Origin: Plecoglossus altivelis
Lineage: Eukaryota; Chordata; Actinopteri; Osmeriformes; Plecoglossidae
NCBI GenBank assembly: GCA_036571765.1
Contig: BROE01000009.1
Span: 12,150,904-12,214,903 of the forward strand
Direction: 5' to 3'
DNA length: 64,000 bases
Shown piece after piece: positions 1 to 11,315 of the stretch (positions are counted from its first letter, which is position 1; each line of letters begins with the position of its first letter). Position numbers and translations under genes: made by a program. The notes under the pieces are model-generated. The model was not told where the DNA came from. It worked only from the letters and a program-made list of their open reading frames with translations, and searched no databases.

Positions 1-1118
1 GCACTCACGTTGCATACCTACAGCGAATACATACAGTCACAGAGTTAGGTGTGCTGTACTCTCCCACTCAGATAAGCAAACCTACACATAAACAAAGAGA
101 AATACAAATAGCACACACCTTATGCCCATGCATATAAACACAGAATGGCAGAAGAGACGGCTTGCGGTTTCAAGGCTGGGGTGGACAGGAAGTTTGCAAA
201 AGAGGGCAAGTTCAACTCTAAATCCTCCAGCTTGGTTGACAACAGCTCTCTTGGATTCTTCAGTGGAACAGCAGCTTTCTAACTAGCAGGCTGAGCGGTC
301 AGGTAGCTCTCCCCTCAGACACCCGTGGAAGAGAAACAGATTACAGCTCAGCGGGACAAATCTGATCGGATGTCCTTATTTCTAATTGGGAAACTAATTT
401 GTGTGCCGTGTGGCCAAGTGAGAAAGCAGGGAGCAGAAATGAACCTTGTCCATAAATACCTGTTTCACCCGAATGTGTCACCTGACCGTGTTGGAGACGG
501 AGCAAGCTGGCAGCTTTTATGTGAAAGTTTCCCTCTAATTTTCCTGGTCTATGGTGCTCCAAGGCACACCAAGCTGGGGCTGGGAAGGGTGACATCACAC
601 CTTTTAAACAAATTCCAAAGTAAAAGAAAAAACCTTCAACAATTCTCTATAAAACAGTGGAAACACTCTAAGGTTATAGGAAGCAATGAGTTGATAATAA
701 AACTACCAACGCCTAACCCCCTACTATTCCTGAAACCATGAGCATGGTACACGCACTCTTCAAAACATACACACGCACTTCTATGTACTTTAATTCACAC
801 GATTACTCATGTACTCTGACTCAAATGCAGCCACGCAGACACACACACACCCACCCACATTCACACACTGCCCTGTAGAGGAGAGGAGAGGAGACAAGAG
901 GAGAGGAGAAGAGAGGAGAGGCTTCTCAGAGGCCATAGGTTCACCCATTAGAGGCCGAGGGGACAGGAGAGGGAGGGTGCAAGCTCCAGCTGGGGTCAGG
1001 ACAAGGCACGTTAATCACTGCTCTCCTGTCAACAACAAAGAGAAGGCCTCACCCCAGCACTCTGCAGGCAGCCACAATAACACCACACTGGTACCAAGTG
1101 TAGCAAAGACATACATAC

Positions 1119-1244
1119 AGACAGGCAGACAGGCAGGCAGGCAGGCAGGCAAGTTGGCTGGCTGGATGACAGGCTGGCTGGCTGGCTTGCGGGCTGGCTG
1201 GCAGGCAGGCAGGCTAGCAGGCTGGCGGGCAGGCTGGCAGGTTG
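1119..1244. repeat. GGCA/GGCT tetranucleotide-type tandem repeat
   Basis: The tract starts as repeated CAGG/CAGA units and shifts to GGCT units (CTGGCTGG blocks), then returns to CAGG. The mixed units read open on both strands, giving false serine/proline- or tryptophan/glycine-rich proteins. Confidence 0.9.
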
Positions 1245-1274
1245 GTATCTGTGTATCATTTCTGTTTACTTCAA

Positions 1275-1425
1275 GGCCTGTATTGTCTTTTTGAAGGGTT
1301 ATTACTCCTGTATCTCATTAGAGCTACTTAACCTTTTTAAATGCGTAATTGCGTCGAATAATATTTCGGGTGGTTTACAAGTAATTAGAGAGTCATCCTG
1401 AATCACTTGGATGGCAGCCTTGCCG
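1275..1425. promoter_or_regulatory. Candidate conserved non-coding element
   Basis: A complex, repeat-free, AT-rich island between low-complexity tracts. It carries several homeodomain-type cores (GCGTAATTGCG, AAGTAATTAGAG, CTCATTAGAG) within about 100 bases. Such clusters are typical of developmental enhancers, and the inferred neighbouring gene on this side is the developmental regulator bmp4. There is no alignment to prove conservation. Confidence 0.3.
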
Positions 1426-1803
1426 CGCACTATTTACGAGGAGCAAAAAAGAAGCATTTGCAGACAGACTGTTCTGAATCTCTAGAGGTCCTTAACTCTT
1501 GGTGGTCTGAACGCTCTCGCTCTCCCTCACACTCGGCCCTCTCTCTCCCCGTTCGGCCAGAGAGAACGGTGTTGTTTCAAGCTTCGGTAACAGAAACACA
1601 AGCCTCTCCCTGGAGTGGCCACCTCGGGTCACGTTACTGAGTCACGGGCATGTTTATATTGTTCCCTCCAAAAGAAAACATCATTAGGATGGGATAGTGG
1701 ATTTCACTTTTCCCTTCCGTCCACAGGAGTAATGGATGCTTCCCTCAACCAGGACCACAGCCTTAGCCCTGACCTTCAACCTCATGACCCTCAGCTCTCT
1801 CTC

Positions 1804-1960
1804 TCACACACACACACACCCAGACACAAACATATATACACACACACACACATGCACACGTTCTATGTTGCACAAATGCACACACACATCTACGTGCATA
1901 CATCAACACCACACACTCATTCTCTGTCGCACGAGCGCACGTGGAACAATCCCCAAACAC
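1804..1960. repeat. Interrupted (CA)n microsatellite
   Basis: Several CA runs (about 1805-1819 and 1838-1852) separated by imperfect ACAC/CATA blocks. Confidence 0.85.
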
Positions 1961-2346
1961 ACTTGCTCCACTCTTAACACCTAAAGTCTGGGCGCAGCAT
2001 GTGCCTGGCAAAGACGCACATTCGATCCGTTTTTCGTTTTAATTCAAGACTCTTGTCTGATCTGACACTGATCTGTCACATTCAAGCAAAACCAGAAACA
2101 ATTTGTTTTGGTCTGCGCCATCATTCCATTCCCCCAAAAGCTCTGCCTCTCTCCTCTTCTTCTCTTCAGTCCCTCTTTGAATCGCCTGCCAAGTATTAAA
2201 AGGCCTAACGCTGGACACTGTTACAGAAAGCAGCTGGCCGGGTGCTTTTCTCTCTTACAAAGACACGGTGGGCCTTCCCAGATGCGCATATCTTGTTCCT
2301 AATCACAGAGCCCAGGCCCTGTAGTAGAGACCCTGGGCTCAGACTT

Positions 2347-2348
<2 letters not shown>

Positions 2349-2381
<33 letters not shown>
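2349..2381. repeat. (GT)n microsatellite
   Basis: A near-perfect GT run of about 16 units followed by GGT repeats. Confidence 0.95.
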
Positions 2382-2382
<1 letters not shown>

Positions 2383-3133
2383 TGGTGGTGAGGTTCCGCC
2401 TCTCGCAGCTCCTCTGGAATGAATGAGGGAGGAAGCGGAGTGGCCGCAGTCACCCTCAGGCAGGATGTGACATCGTACAGCCCTTCGATGAATCGACTCG
2501 GCAGTTGTTTTGAATCGGGTGACCACGAGAGAAGTCAGTGAGGGGTGGACAAAGAAAGGAGGGAAAGAGTGGAATGAAAGAATAAGGGAAAGAGAGAGGT
2601 AATCTGATTATTGTTATTGCCTACAGCAGCATTTTCGGTTCTAAACAAGCCCCCTGCCCACCCGCCCACCAGCCAGGTCTCAGATGTAAACAGAGAACGC
2701 CCTCTGACCTCTGGATGGAAACACCAGCTCTGGGGTAGGCTTTCACCCTCATTCTCACACAGGCGGACATGACATTGATGAACATGATTTTAATCACCAA
2801 AGGCACTACATGAAATGAATCTTCATTATCTGCTTAAGCCCCTGGGTTTACATTACAGATCTGTATGCATTAGAGCCGCTGTTGCCAGCTAGCTAACATC
2901 TAAATGATGTTGACACAAACAAAAGCGGAGGCTGGACATTTTCATGTGTTTGATATGAAATACCAGTAAAGAGTTGTTCTCTAAAACAGGGGATGTGTTT
3001 GGTTAGCATCAAGCTAACGGGACATTAATCAGATGTGATGTGTTCTTTTAGACGGAGTACATCCATACCTCTTTTTGGTTCCTCAAGCAGATTCTCCACT
3101 GTTAAAAGAGACTCCCATCACACATGTGGCTAT

Positions 3134-3250
3134 CCACCCCTACTCTGTTCCTCACCCATCCACGCTTCCTCTCCACCCCTACCCTGTTCCTCACCCATCC
3201 ACTCTTCCTCTCCACCCCTACCCTGTTCCTCACCCATCCACGCTTCCTCT
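3134..3250. repeat. 39-bp minisatellite, three copies
   Basis: Three consecutive near-identical 39-base copies (3134, 3173, 3212) each containing CTGTTCCTCACCCATCCA. Because 39 is a multiple of three, all frames stay open and give a repeating 13-residue peptide; this is not evidence of coding. Confidence 0.9.
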
Positions 3251-3612
3251 CCACCTCGTCTCTCATCCGCTCCACCTCTTCTCTCTTCCTCTCCTTTCTC
3301 TTATCTTCCTCTCCACCAGATGAGATACTGTCCAATCAGCTGTGGCCTCCTCGGGGGCCCTGGTCCTCCGGATCCCATCTGCCGGCCGCACAAGGTAAGA
3401 ACACTGTCCAGCAGGTCCACCTCTGGCCCCCAGATGGAAGAGGGGGTAGGAAGGGCTGGCAGCCCCAGGGCAAAGTGCCCAGCCCGGGGAGAGAAAAGGA
3501 AGACCTTGGGCAGTGTGAGGAGCAGCCTCCGGGTCCCGCCTCTCGTAAAAGAGCCGCAGCCGGCTGGGTCGAGGGGGAGGATGAAGGCAATTAAAAATCT
3601 GCCAGTGGCCTG

Positions 3613-3852
3613 GCTGCCTGCTTCCTTCAATGCCTGCCTGCCTGTCTCTCGCTCTGTCTTTCTGTCTGTCTTTCTTTCTGCCTGCCTGCCTGCCTCTCGC
3701 TCTGTCTATGTGTCTTTCTGCCTGCCTGCCTGCCTCTCGCTCTGTCTATGTGTCTTTCTGCCTACCTGCCTGCCTCTCGCTCTATCTGTCTGTTTGTCTT
3801 TCTGCCTGTCTCTCGCTCTGTCTGTCTTGCTGCCTGTCTGCCTGTCTCTTGC

Positions 3853-3894
<42 letters not shown>

Positions 3895-3920
3895 ACTCTG
3901 TCTTTCTGCCTTCCTGGCTG
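3613..3920. repeat. Composite CTGC/CTGT tandem repeat
   Basis: CTGCCTGC and CTGTCTGT tetranucleotide runs are organised into a higher-order unit of about 40 bases containing CTCTCGCTCTGTCTATGTG, seen at about 3679 and 3719. A pure TCTG run of eight or more units lies near 3855-3890. Confidence 0.9.
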
Positions 3921-4159
3921 ACTTCTATAATGCAACTGGAACAACTAAAAGCAAAAAGCAACCATACGAGGAAGAAGAGAAGAGAAAAGAGTGAGGGAAG
4001 ACACAAACAAAGTGAGCATGTGTGTTTAACTGTGGACACGTGTGTAAACTGTGTGAATATGTATGTGTGTGTGTGCGTGTCAGAGAGGGGGCCGAGGCCT
4101 GGCCTGGCCGGACCACCGCTGAGAAGTGGGGGCAGACTATCAAGACAGACGACTTCCTA

Positions 4160-4260
4160 CTGCAGTCTGATTATCCCCCGGGGCCCCGGGAGGGCCCTAT
4201 AAAAGGGTCCCCATTAAGACAGGCCCCTTTATAGGATCCTAATGAGTCTAGGCCACTAAA
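4160..4260. promoter_or_regulatory. Candidate element with CArG box and inverted repeat
   Basis: A GC-rich block with an imperfect inverted repeat: CCTATAAAAGGG (4196-4207) and CCCCTTTATAGG (4224-4235), separated by 16 bases. The right arm contains a perfect CArG consensus, CCTTTATAGG (4226-4235), the binding site of serum response factor; the left arm resembles a TATA box or a relaxed CArG. TAAT-type cores (CATTAAG, CCTAATGAG) lie beside it. Function is inferred from motifs only. Confidence 0.35.
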
Positions 4261-5096
4261 AGAAGAGAGGGGAAGAGGGAGTGGGGAAAGAGGGAGAGAC
4301 GGAGCCCACTCACCACCTTGTGGGTCCCTGTCCTGCTGGTTCTCGTCATGTTCTTTTTCTTTAGACTGTATGCAGGCAGTGCAGAGGGTATTATCTTTAG
4401 GTCAAGTCCCACTAGTATCTAGTACTAGAAATGTACAGTATAATCATTGTGTCATTTGCCAAGCACAGCAAAGCCCAGTTGTCAAACGTATCTAAAAGTA
4501 CACATTGAAAAAAAAGCACTATGCATCAATTATCACGTACAATAAGCTTAATTCTATTGTTCTCAATGACAAAACATCACCACACCCCAACAACAGTATC
4601 TTTGCCCATCAAGCCAACCTCACCCTTGACATCTTCCCCAAGCACCCCACCTATGTGCCCCAAACAACCCCCCTCCCCCCAACCACCTAACCTCTGTGTA
4701 GCTGCAGCATGCATCCTGGTAGCCTCCCCAACAGAAAACCAATCCTGTTAGACCCTGCCTCCTCACCTTGGGAACAACAAATAGGGAATTTCGAAAGCCC
4801 AGTTTTTGACAACCCATACAACTGCCTCAAATTAGAAGCTTAATGGGTGCCGGTCAAATGTTCGGAGAACAACTTAGCTTTGAGAGAGATAGAAAAAAGG
4901 AAAGAAACAGCCGAAAATCTTAAGAGTGTTCCTCATTTACACTTAGTCCAACACCACATTTAGGGCCACATTGTAAAAGCCCTGTTAAAATAATCATGCA
5001 ATACTTATAATAATGCAATGCCCATAAATAGAGCAATAAAAGTCCTGGCAGAAGTCCTGGAATCCTTTCACATGCCACTTCTAATGATTGCAGATG

Positions 5097-5400
5097 GACT
5101 TCTCTCTCTCACCCTCTCTCTCTCCCCCCCCTCTCTCTCTGTCTCTCTCAGATTTACTCCCCCCTCTCTCTCTCCCTCACTTTCTCCCTTTCTCCCTCCC
5201 TCCCTCCCTCCATATCTCTACCATGTCTTACTCTTTCTCCCTCCCTCCCTTTTTCTCCCTCTCCCTTTCTCTCTATATGTTGCTCTTCCTCCCTCTCTCT
5301 CTTGCCCTCGCTTTCTCCCTGTCTCTCCCCTTCTCCCCCTCTTTCTTCCTCTCTCTCCCTCTCCCTCTTTCTCTCTTGCTTTCTCTCAAATACCATCTCT
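5097..5400. repeat. Long polypyrimidine (CT-rich) tract
   Basis: About 300 bases of almost uninterrupted CTCTCC/CCCT/TTCTC sequence on the + strand. It reads open in several frames as serine/leucine/proline-rich nonsense. It can pair with the purine tract at 5519-5656. Confidence 0.95.
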
Positions 5401-5518
5401 CTTGTTTCTCCGTTTTCTCCTCTCTGTCCCTGAAAAGAAAGAGGTGTTGTGTTCTGTCAGGGACGGGCCGTAGGGCGGTATCAGGGCGCCGCTTTGTGCC
5501 AAAGCGGCAGCTTTCAGG

Positions 5519-5612
5519 CAGGGGGAGAGAGAGAGGAAGTGAGGAAGTCAGAGAGAGAGAGAGAGGAAGTGAGAGAGAGGGGAAGAGAGAGAGAGCAGTG
5601 AAATGAGTTTGA

Positions 5613-5648
<36 letters not shown>

Positions 5649-5656
5649 GTCAGAGG
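5519..5656. repeat. (GA)n and AGGAAGTGAG polypurine tract
   Basis: A purine-rich repeat ending in a (GA)n run at about 5609-5646, on the same strand as the preceding pyrimidine tract. Confidence 0.95.
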
Positions 5657-6039
5657 TGGACGAGGTGCCAGTACAGGATGAATTGTATCTTAATAAGATC
5701 TTTCCCCTCCTGCTGGTCTCTTTTTCAATGGGGATCCAAGTCATGTCACTGGGAACTGACAGCTCCTTAGACAAGGTGGATCAGGAGTAAAAACAGAACA
5801 AGACAAAAAGAAAAGAGGTGGTGGTGAGGGGGGGTCAAACTCCCTTTCTTTCGAACTCTCTTTTTTTCTCGAACGGATGGCAAAGCACCTCGGAGCATGA
5901 AATGTGGCTCCAATTGTTTCGCTGTGTGTACACCCATGGCGCTGGTGAAGGCCTATTGGTGGGGGAGAGAGGAGGAGGGGGGCCCCTCTCCGCCCCCCTC
6001 TCCCCACATGTACCCCTCATTACAAGCCAGGCTGTTCAA

Positions 6040-6145
6040 GCTCAGATCCCCTCTCGAGCCCTGAACCTAATTAAAAGCTCATTACATCACAGACAATCTC
6101 CATTAGCATGCCAAGTCGGGCTGTTAATCCATTAGCGCCATGGAG
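6040..6145. promoter_or_regulatory. Candidate conserved non-coding element
   Basis: A complex, repeat-free segment with four or more homeodomain cores in about 90 bases: CCTAATTAAAAG, CTCATTACATC, TCCATTAGCATG and a second CCATTAGCGCC preceded by GTTAATCC. The motif density and lack of coding potential suggest an enhancer-like element; conservation cannot be tested here. Confidence 0.35.
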
Positions 6146-6670
6146 GCCCCCAGTGCAGGCCCCGCATTCCAACCCCTGTGGCCCTCGGCCGGGCCCCCCC
6201 ACCAAACTCACACACAAACACACACGCAAACACACACACCGAAGAGCACACCCCTACACTCACATGGGAACACACAAGCAGAAGAGTGTTAACCAACTCC
6301 CACTTACATACACATACGCAGGTGCACGTCCATGCACAATGCCTATAGTACACATGACTCTACAATTTCACAATTCAACAATAGACACAGGCACAGGACA
6401 TAAACACAGAGATGCCCCAGGACAACAATAAAACGTGTCAGAACTCCCATAATCCCACGTCTTTGTACCAAACCCCAAAACAAGTTTAAAAGCCTAACCC
6501 TAAACATCATGCTCACTGTGCTTAACCAAGTCTGGTTTCCCACAACATCGGACTGCAAATGCACTGAAAACCTTCTGAGAAGGAGATCCCATGATACAAT
6601 GTGATTGTAGTTCAGACCAGTTCTGACTATTCTACCCGACCACAGTTCAAGCATGGCTCTAGGCCACGGC

Positions 6671-6864
6671 GTGTCGGACTCCGGTTCTCGAGGGCCGCTG
6701 TCCTGAAGGTTTTCGATGCTTCCCCTGCTCCAGCACACCAGGAGCAGGGAAAGCAAGCTCTGCGGAAGCCTGATAACGACCCATCAGTAGAATCAGGTGT
6801 GCTGGAGCAGGGAAGCATCGGAAAACCTTCGGGACAGCGGCCCTCGAGGACCTGAGTTTCACAC
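6671..6864. mobile_element. Palindromic non-autonomous DNA element (MITE-like)
   Basis: Two 69-base arms (6671-6739 and 6796-6864) are inverted copies of each other with about ten differences, around a 56-base centre. The shared arm contains CTCGAGGGCCGCTGTCC and CTGCTCCAGCACACC. I recognise this arm from palindromic interspersed repeats abundant in teleost genomes, usually classed with non-autonomous DNA transposons, possibly hAT-like; the class is from memory and not certain. No transposase is present. Target-site duplications were not resolved, so outer ends are approximate. Confidence 0.65.
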
Positions 6865-9318
6865 CCCTGCTCCAGGCTAATCTGACCGCTGACCTGATTC
6901 CAACTTGCGTTGATCGTAACTCCTGTCTTGTGGAATGCTGGTCCGGGTCAGATACCACAGATTCTGTTCTGCTGATGCAGGTAGCAGCTCCTGCACTTTC
7001 TGGGGATGATCGCTACCTGTAAACCACGTCAGTACATAGCGAGATCAGAATCACCAACGTCACTGTGTGTAGCAATGGGCCATGGACACACCAACACCCA
7101 GCCACCCCTTTAGTTAAGGTCAGAATCTGGGATAAGTCTCTTTTACAATAGCTTACTGTCAAATGAGTTACTTTTCTCGGTGTTTGCCTCTGCATGGGCA
7201 CAAATGTGCCCTGCCATTGGGCAGAGGTTGTCTGAGCCCTTCAGACAGAGTGAGGCTAGAGGGATGAGAGAAGAGGAAGAGAGAGAGAGAGGAAGAGGAG
7301 GGTTTGGGCGAAGGGGGAGGCACGAGGGTAAACTCAAACCATGTTTGTTCTTTTTGGTCTCACCACCACCACACCTGCAGAAGCCTGAGGTTTGGCAAAC
7401 CCTGAGAAATTCTGTTCTCCCGTCAGAACATTCAAGGAAGAGGAGCGGAGAGGGGAAGAAACATGAGTTTAAGGTTGTATTTTTTGTGTGTGTGGTTTTT
7501 TTATTTTTGGCCGTAAACTGGCAACTCCTAAATACTTTGGAGTGTTTTCTCTTGGTCTGCTTTTCGTTAACTCCCAACAGAAATAATTTAAGAATAAAAA
7601 AATATGAAAGGGGGGGGGTGAGAGAAAACAACTTTGCAAGAACGTCTTTGCTCGACAGGTGGTTAGGTCAACATAGTACTCTCCGTCTCTCTATTCTTAA
7701 CCCATCCCATGACACCCCTGCCCCTCGTCCATCCCATATCTCCCCCTCCTGTCTGATTCTCCCCCCTCCCCATCCCAAGACCCCCATAAGGCAGGGTCTT
7801 TGTTGTCAGTACTGGGCCCTCTGCAGTCGTGGGGTTGCGGTCCAGTCCGGGGGAGCGAAAGACAGCGTATCCATCTCCTCACTGGGGACCTGGGAGACAC
7901 TGAACCCCTCTGCCTTCCCTTTGAAACCTCCCTCTCCCCTCTGGTGACTGGCAGACCATACAGCGCTCTGCGCTTTGTAAGTGACTCCATTGTCGGAGAC
8001 AGATTGAGAAGGGAAGGGTGGGGGCATGGAAGGTTGCAGGACGAGGAGGGGGGGGGGGGGGCGTTGTGGAGTTAGCCTGAGGGAAAGAAAGACAAGGTGA
8101 AACAAAGCGGCGTGGATCTGAGGTCCGGGGAGGGCAGGGCTGGATCAAAGACCTGGCCGCTGACCTGCGCCCTTTGTCCGTCAGACAGCCCTAGCTTCAT
8201 TTAACCTCTCTCTGGAGGCCTGCAAAGCCTGCTGGGATATCAAGCTACAGGAACACCCCATGCCCTGTGGGGACATCTCCCTGTCCTGCTCGTCAACCCC
8301 CCCCCCCCCCCCCACTTCCAATTCCCTCTTCCTTCAGCCCTGCACCCCGCCCTCCTCCTTCACCCCACCTCCACCCATCCAGATACAGACAATATCGCAG
8401 GTGAAAGTGGATGGGCGGGGCTATCTCCCTGACTGCGCCTCTCTCCCCGAGCTGTCAGGGATCCAGCACAAAGAGGCCTGAGCCCCTTAGTCTGATGCCC
8501 AGCGGCCAAGTCTTACCTTACCCACATTGGGGGGTGATGCTTCACAGGTCTCCCTGTCTGTCTTCCTTCATGCCTCCCTGCCTGATCCATGTATCTACGC
8601 TACTTGTGGGAACCTCTATTAGGTTTGATAAAAAGGAGAAGAGGGGGGAGAGGATAGGAGGAGAATGTCTTTCAGGCACACACTCACCTGAGGATGGTAA
8701 ACCTCAACTATGTGACAAAACAAAGGTGATCTTAGCGGATCTTTGGCGCATTGTTAGCATTTGGAAACTTAAATCTTCCAGCTTTAACCAGAGATTGAAT
8801 GGAAAGGATTTACTCTGGTTCAAGAGGCCATGTGTGACTTTTAAAGACCTGTCCATCATGTGCTGTATACGGTTTGAAGGTCTTACTACTTGTTTCAAAC
8901 AGGTACTGAACAATGCCCCCTACAGAGACAGGATAGGGTGGGGAGAGGACAGGAGGAGGCTGGGTAATGGAGGCTGGGGAGAGTAATGGAAACACTGGGA
9001 CAGCGGAAGAGAGTAAGGAGAGGGTGGAGGACATGAGGACAGGCTGGGGAGGGGAGATGAGGCTGGGGACCCCAGCAGAGACTGGAGAAGAATGGAGGAG
9101 GAGGCCAAGAAGAGGAGGGGGGGTTAGGGAGGCTGAGGAGCAGAGGATGGACCTGTGGGGATGGGGGGTCTAAGTATGTTGGGAACGAAAGCACCTAAAT
9201 TGTCCGAGTTTCATTAGCGTGCTGAGTGAAGCCTCCACCGTGGCCTCGATTCCCAAGACTCTCAGATAACAAGAGGCTTCCCACACTGAGCCTTTCTGTT
9301 TCCTGCCTCATAAAACCA

Positions 9319-9640
9319 GCCAGAGAGAGAGAGAAAGAGAGAGGGGGGGAGAGAGAGAGTAAGAGAGAGGGGGGGGCAGAAGGGGTAAAAGAGAGATATA
9401 GTAAGAAGAGCAAGTCATGGCTGATAGAGAGAAGGTAGAAAGAACGGCAAAGAGAGAGAGAGAGAGGAAGAGACAGAGAAAGAAGGTGAGATAAAGGGGG
9501 ATAGGGAGAGAGAGAGAGAGAGAGTAGAGGCAGAAGGGGGTAAGCTCTCAATAAGACCAAGTCATGGGTGATCAAGGGAAGGGAAAAAGAACAGCAAACG
9601 GAGAGAGAGAAGTAGAGGGAGGGAGCATAAGCGGATGGAG
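9319..9640. repeat. Polypurine (GA)n-rich region
   Basis: Repeated AGAGAGAG blocks separated by two similar spacers containing CAAGTCATGG (9411 and 9560 region), so it appears to be a diverged tandem duplication of roughly 150 bases rather than a simple microsatellite. Confidence 0.8.
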
Positions 9641-10639
9641 AGTCACTGGAACGAGTGATGGACAGCAAGAGAAAGCGGAGAGGGGACCCCTGTGGTCCGA
9701 CGTTATCTAGCAAACACTCTGTCATTGTGGGCGCAGTTTGGTTTATTTTCCCCCTCAGCCCAATGAATGGCTGCCGACAAGGCATTTCTGATGGCTTTGA
9801 TAAGAGATCCCACCAACCTCCTCACCCCACGATTTAGCCCCTGGACCACAACCCCCCCCCTCCCCCCACCTTTCAAGTTGTCAGGTCAGCCTTGCCTCCA
9901 AGACGAGGTAGTGAAAGACACAGAGAGGTGGTCCTCGCTAAAGTGTAGGAGAGGGCAGAAAGTAAGGGGGAGGTCACTTATGAGCCCCCCTACCCCCACC
10001 CCAAGCCCCTCTCCGCTCTCCCAGACACAGGCCAGACCAGACCAGCTTGAAGCGTACCAGATCGGCAGAGCAGACAAGACCAGACCTGACCAGGATCACA
10101 CCAGCACCAGACCAGAGCAGTACCGGCACCTGACCGAGACAACTTTGCCATGTGGGAAAAGCTGTCCTTAAACATTCAACCTTTTCAGCACCTGTAGGTG
10201 TGACAGCTCCAGGCTGCAGTGTGCTGTTGGAGGCAGCAGGAAGAGGTGAGGGGGGTGGAGGAGGGGGTGCGGATGGGAGCACAGGTCGGCCTGGTCTCCA
10301 TGTGACTGTGTGGATGAAACCATCTCAGCTCTGGAGAGAAGGCCTCTTTAACGCCACATAAAAAAGGAGTTAGGGCCTTGGAGGGAGGGGATGGTTGAGG
10401 GGGGAGGAGGGGGGTTATTACTTCCTCTCTGTCACACACACACACACACACATATACACACATGAGAGCCCACAAGCACATAGACACACACAGAGCGCAC
10501 TATTACTCACACACATACGTGTATTGGTATGTTTGTGTGCGCACCCACATTCACATTTGCACTAATATACAAGGGTATACCAAAAACCTCAAAATAGCGA
10601 TCGCAAAAGAGCAATAGTCCTGAGTGAAAAAGACGCATA

Positions 10640-10668
10640 GAACCGAGAGAGAGAGAGACAGAGAGATA

Positions 10669-10735
<67 letters not shown>
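10640..10735. repeat. (GA)n microsatellite with GACA interruptions
   Basis: An interrupted GA run of nearly 100 bases ending in about 16 pure GA units. Confidence 0.95.
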
Positions 10736-10736
<1 letters not shown>

Positions 10737-11150
10737 ATCAGCATCAAGGGCCAGGGGTGCTACACAAACTCAGCACGGCCGCTCAAGCTGCTTCTCATTT
10801 AAACTGTCCATTAAGAGATACACACACAGACCACAGACACAGATGCACAACACACACACACACCACCAACTGGTCCTAATAGAGCCTCCCTGTTCAGTCC
10901 ACTCACCACTGCTGATATGAGCTGCTGGACACTCAGACCATCAGCCCGCGTCGGAGGGATGGAGAGGCGAAGGGATGGAGTGAGCGAGGGAAGGTGGGGG
11001 GGGTGTTTGTGTCGGGGTGATAAACTGTGACCTTCTCCTGGTGCAGTGGCAGGCATAATGGCTGTCCTGAGTGGCCCAGGCTGCTGGACCAAGGTGTCTG
11101 AGGGCCGTAATGGAGGGGGGGGGGTATTTTTATCCTGGGGTCCTTCCAGC

Positions 11151-11203
11151 AGTGCAGCGCGGCGCAGTGCAGCACGGCGCTGTGCAGCACGGCGCTGTGC
11201 GGA
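11151..11203. repeat. GC-rich 19-bp tandem repeat
   Basis: GTGCAGCACGGCGCT is repeated with a period of about 19 bases in just under three copies. It is rich in CpG and GGCGC, and partly self-complementary (GCGC, GTGCAGCAC). Confidence 0.75.
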
Positions 11204-11243
11204 ACGTCCGAAGGAGAGCGGCGTGGAGCAGAGTGTGCCATGC

Positions 11244-11315
11244 AGAGAGAGAGAGAGACCGGGAGGGAGAGAGGGAGAGAGAGAGAGAAGGAAGGAAAGA
11301 AAGAGAGAGAGAGAG
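11244..11315. repeat. (GA)n and GGAA polypurine repeat
   Basis: GAGAGA runs interspersed with GGGAGAGA and GGAAGGAAA blocks. Confidence 0.9.

Larger units (their letters stand above)
1..5090. other. Gene-free intergenic DNA, left part
   Basis: I see no exon-like segment here: the open frames are short, biased in composition and lack flanking splice signals or recognisable domains. The stretch holds tandem repeats (listed separately at 1119, 1804, 2349, 3134 and 3613), an AT-rich complex island near 1275-1425, a GC-rich inverted repeat near 4160-4260, and otherwise unremarkable single-copy-looking sequence. By human gene order this would be the interval between BMP4 and DDHD1, which is inference because bmp4 is not in the window. 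Confidence 0.75.
5660..9300. other. Gene-free intergenic DNA with simple repeats
   Basis: Apart from the candidate element at 6040-6145 and the palindromic mobile element at 6671-6864, I see CA runs around 6205-6330, short homopolymers (G runs near 7608 and 8048, a C run near 8299), and G/A-rich sequence around 8930-9170. No exon or RNA gene was recognised. Confidence 0.7.

Noticed and set aside
3035..4202. 319- and 190-residue ORFs rich in Cys, Leu and Ser
   Set aside because: Produced by the 39-bp and CTGC/CTGT tandem repeats, with no homology I recognise.
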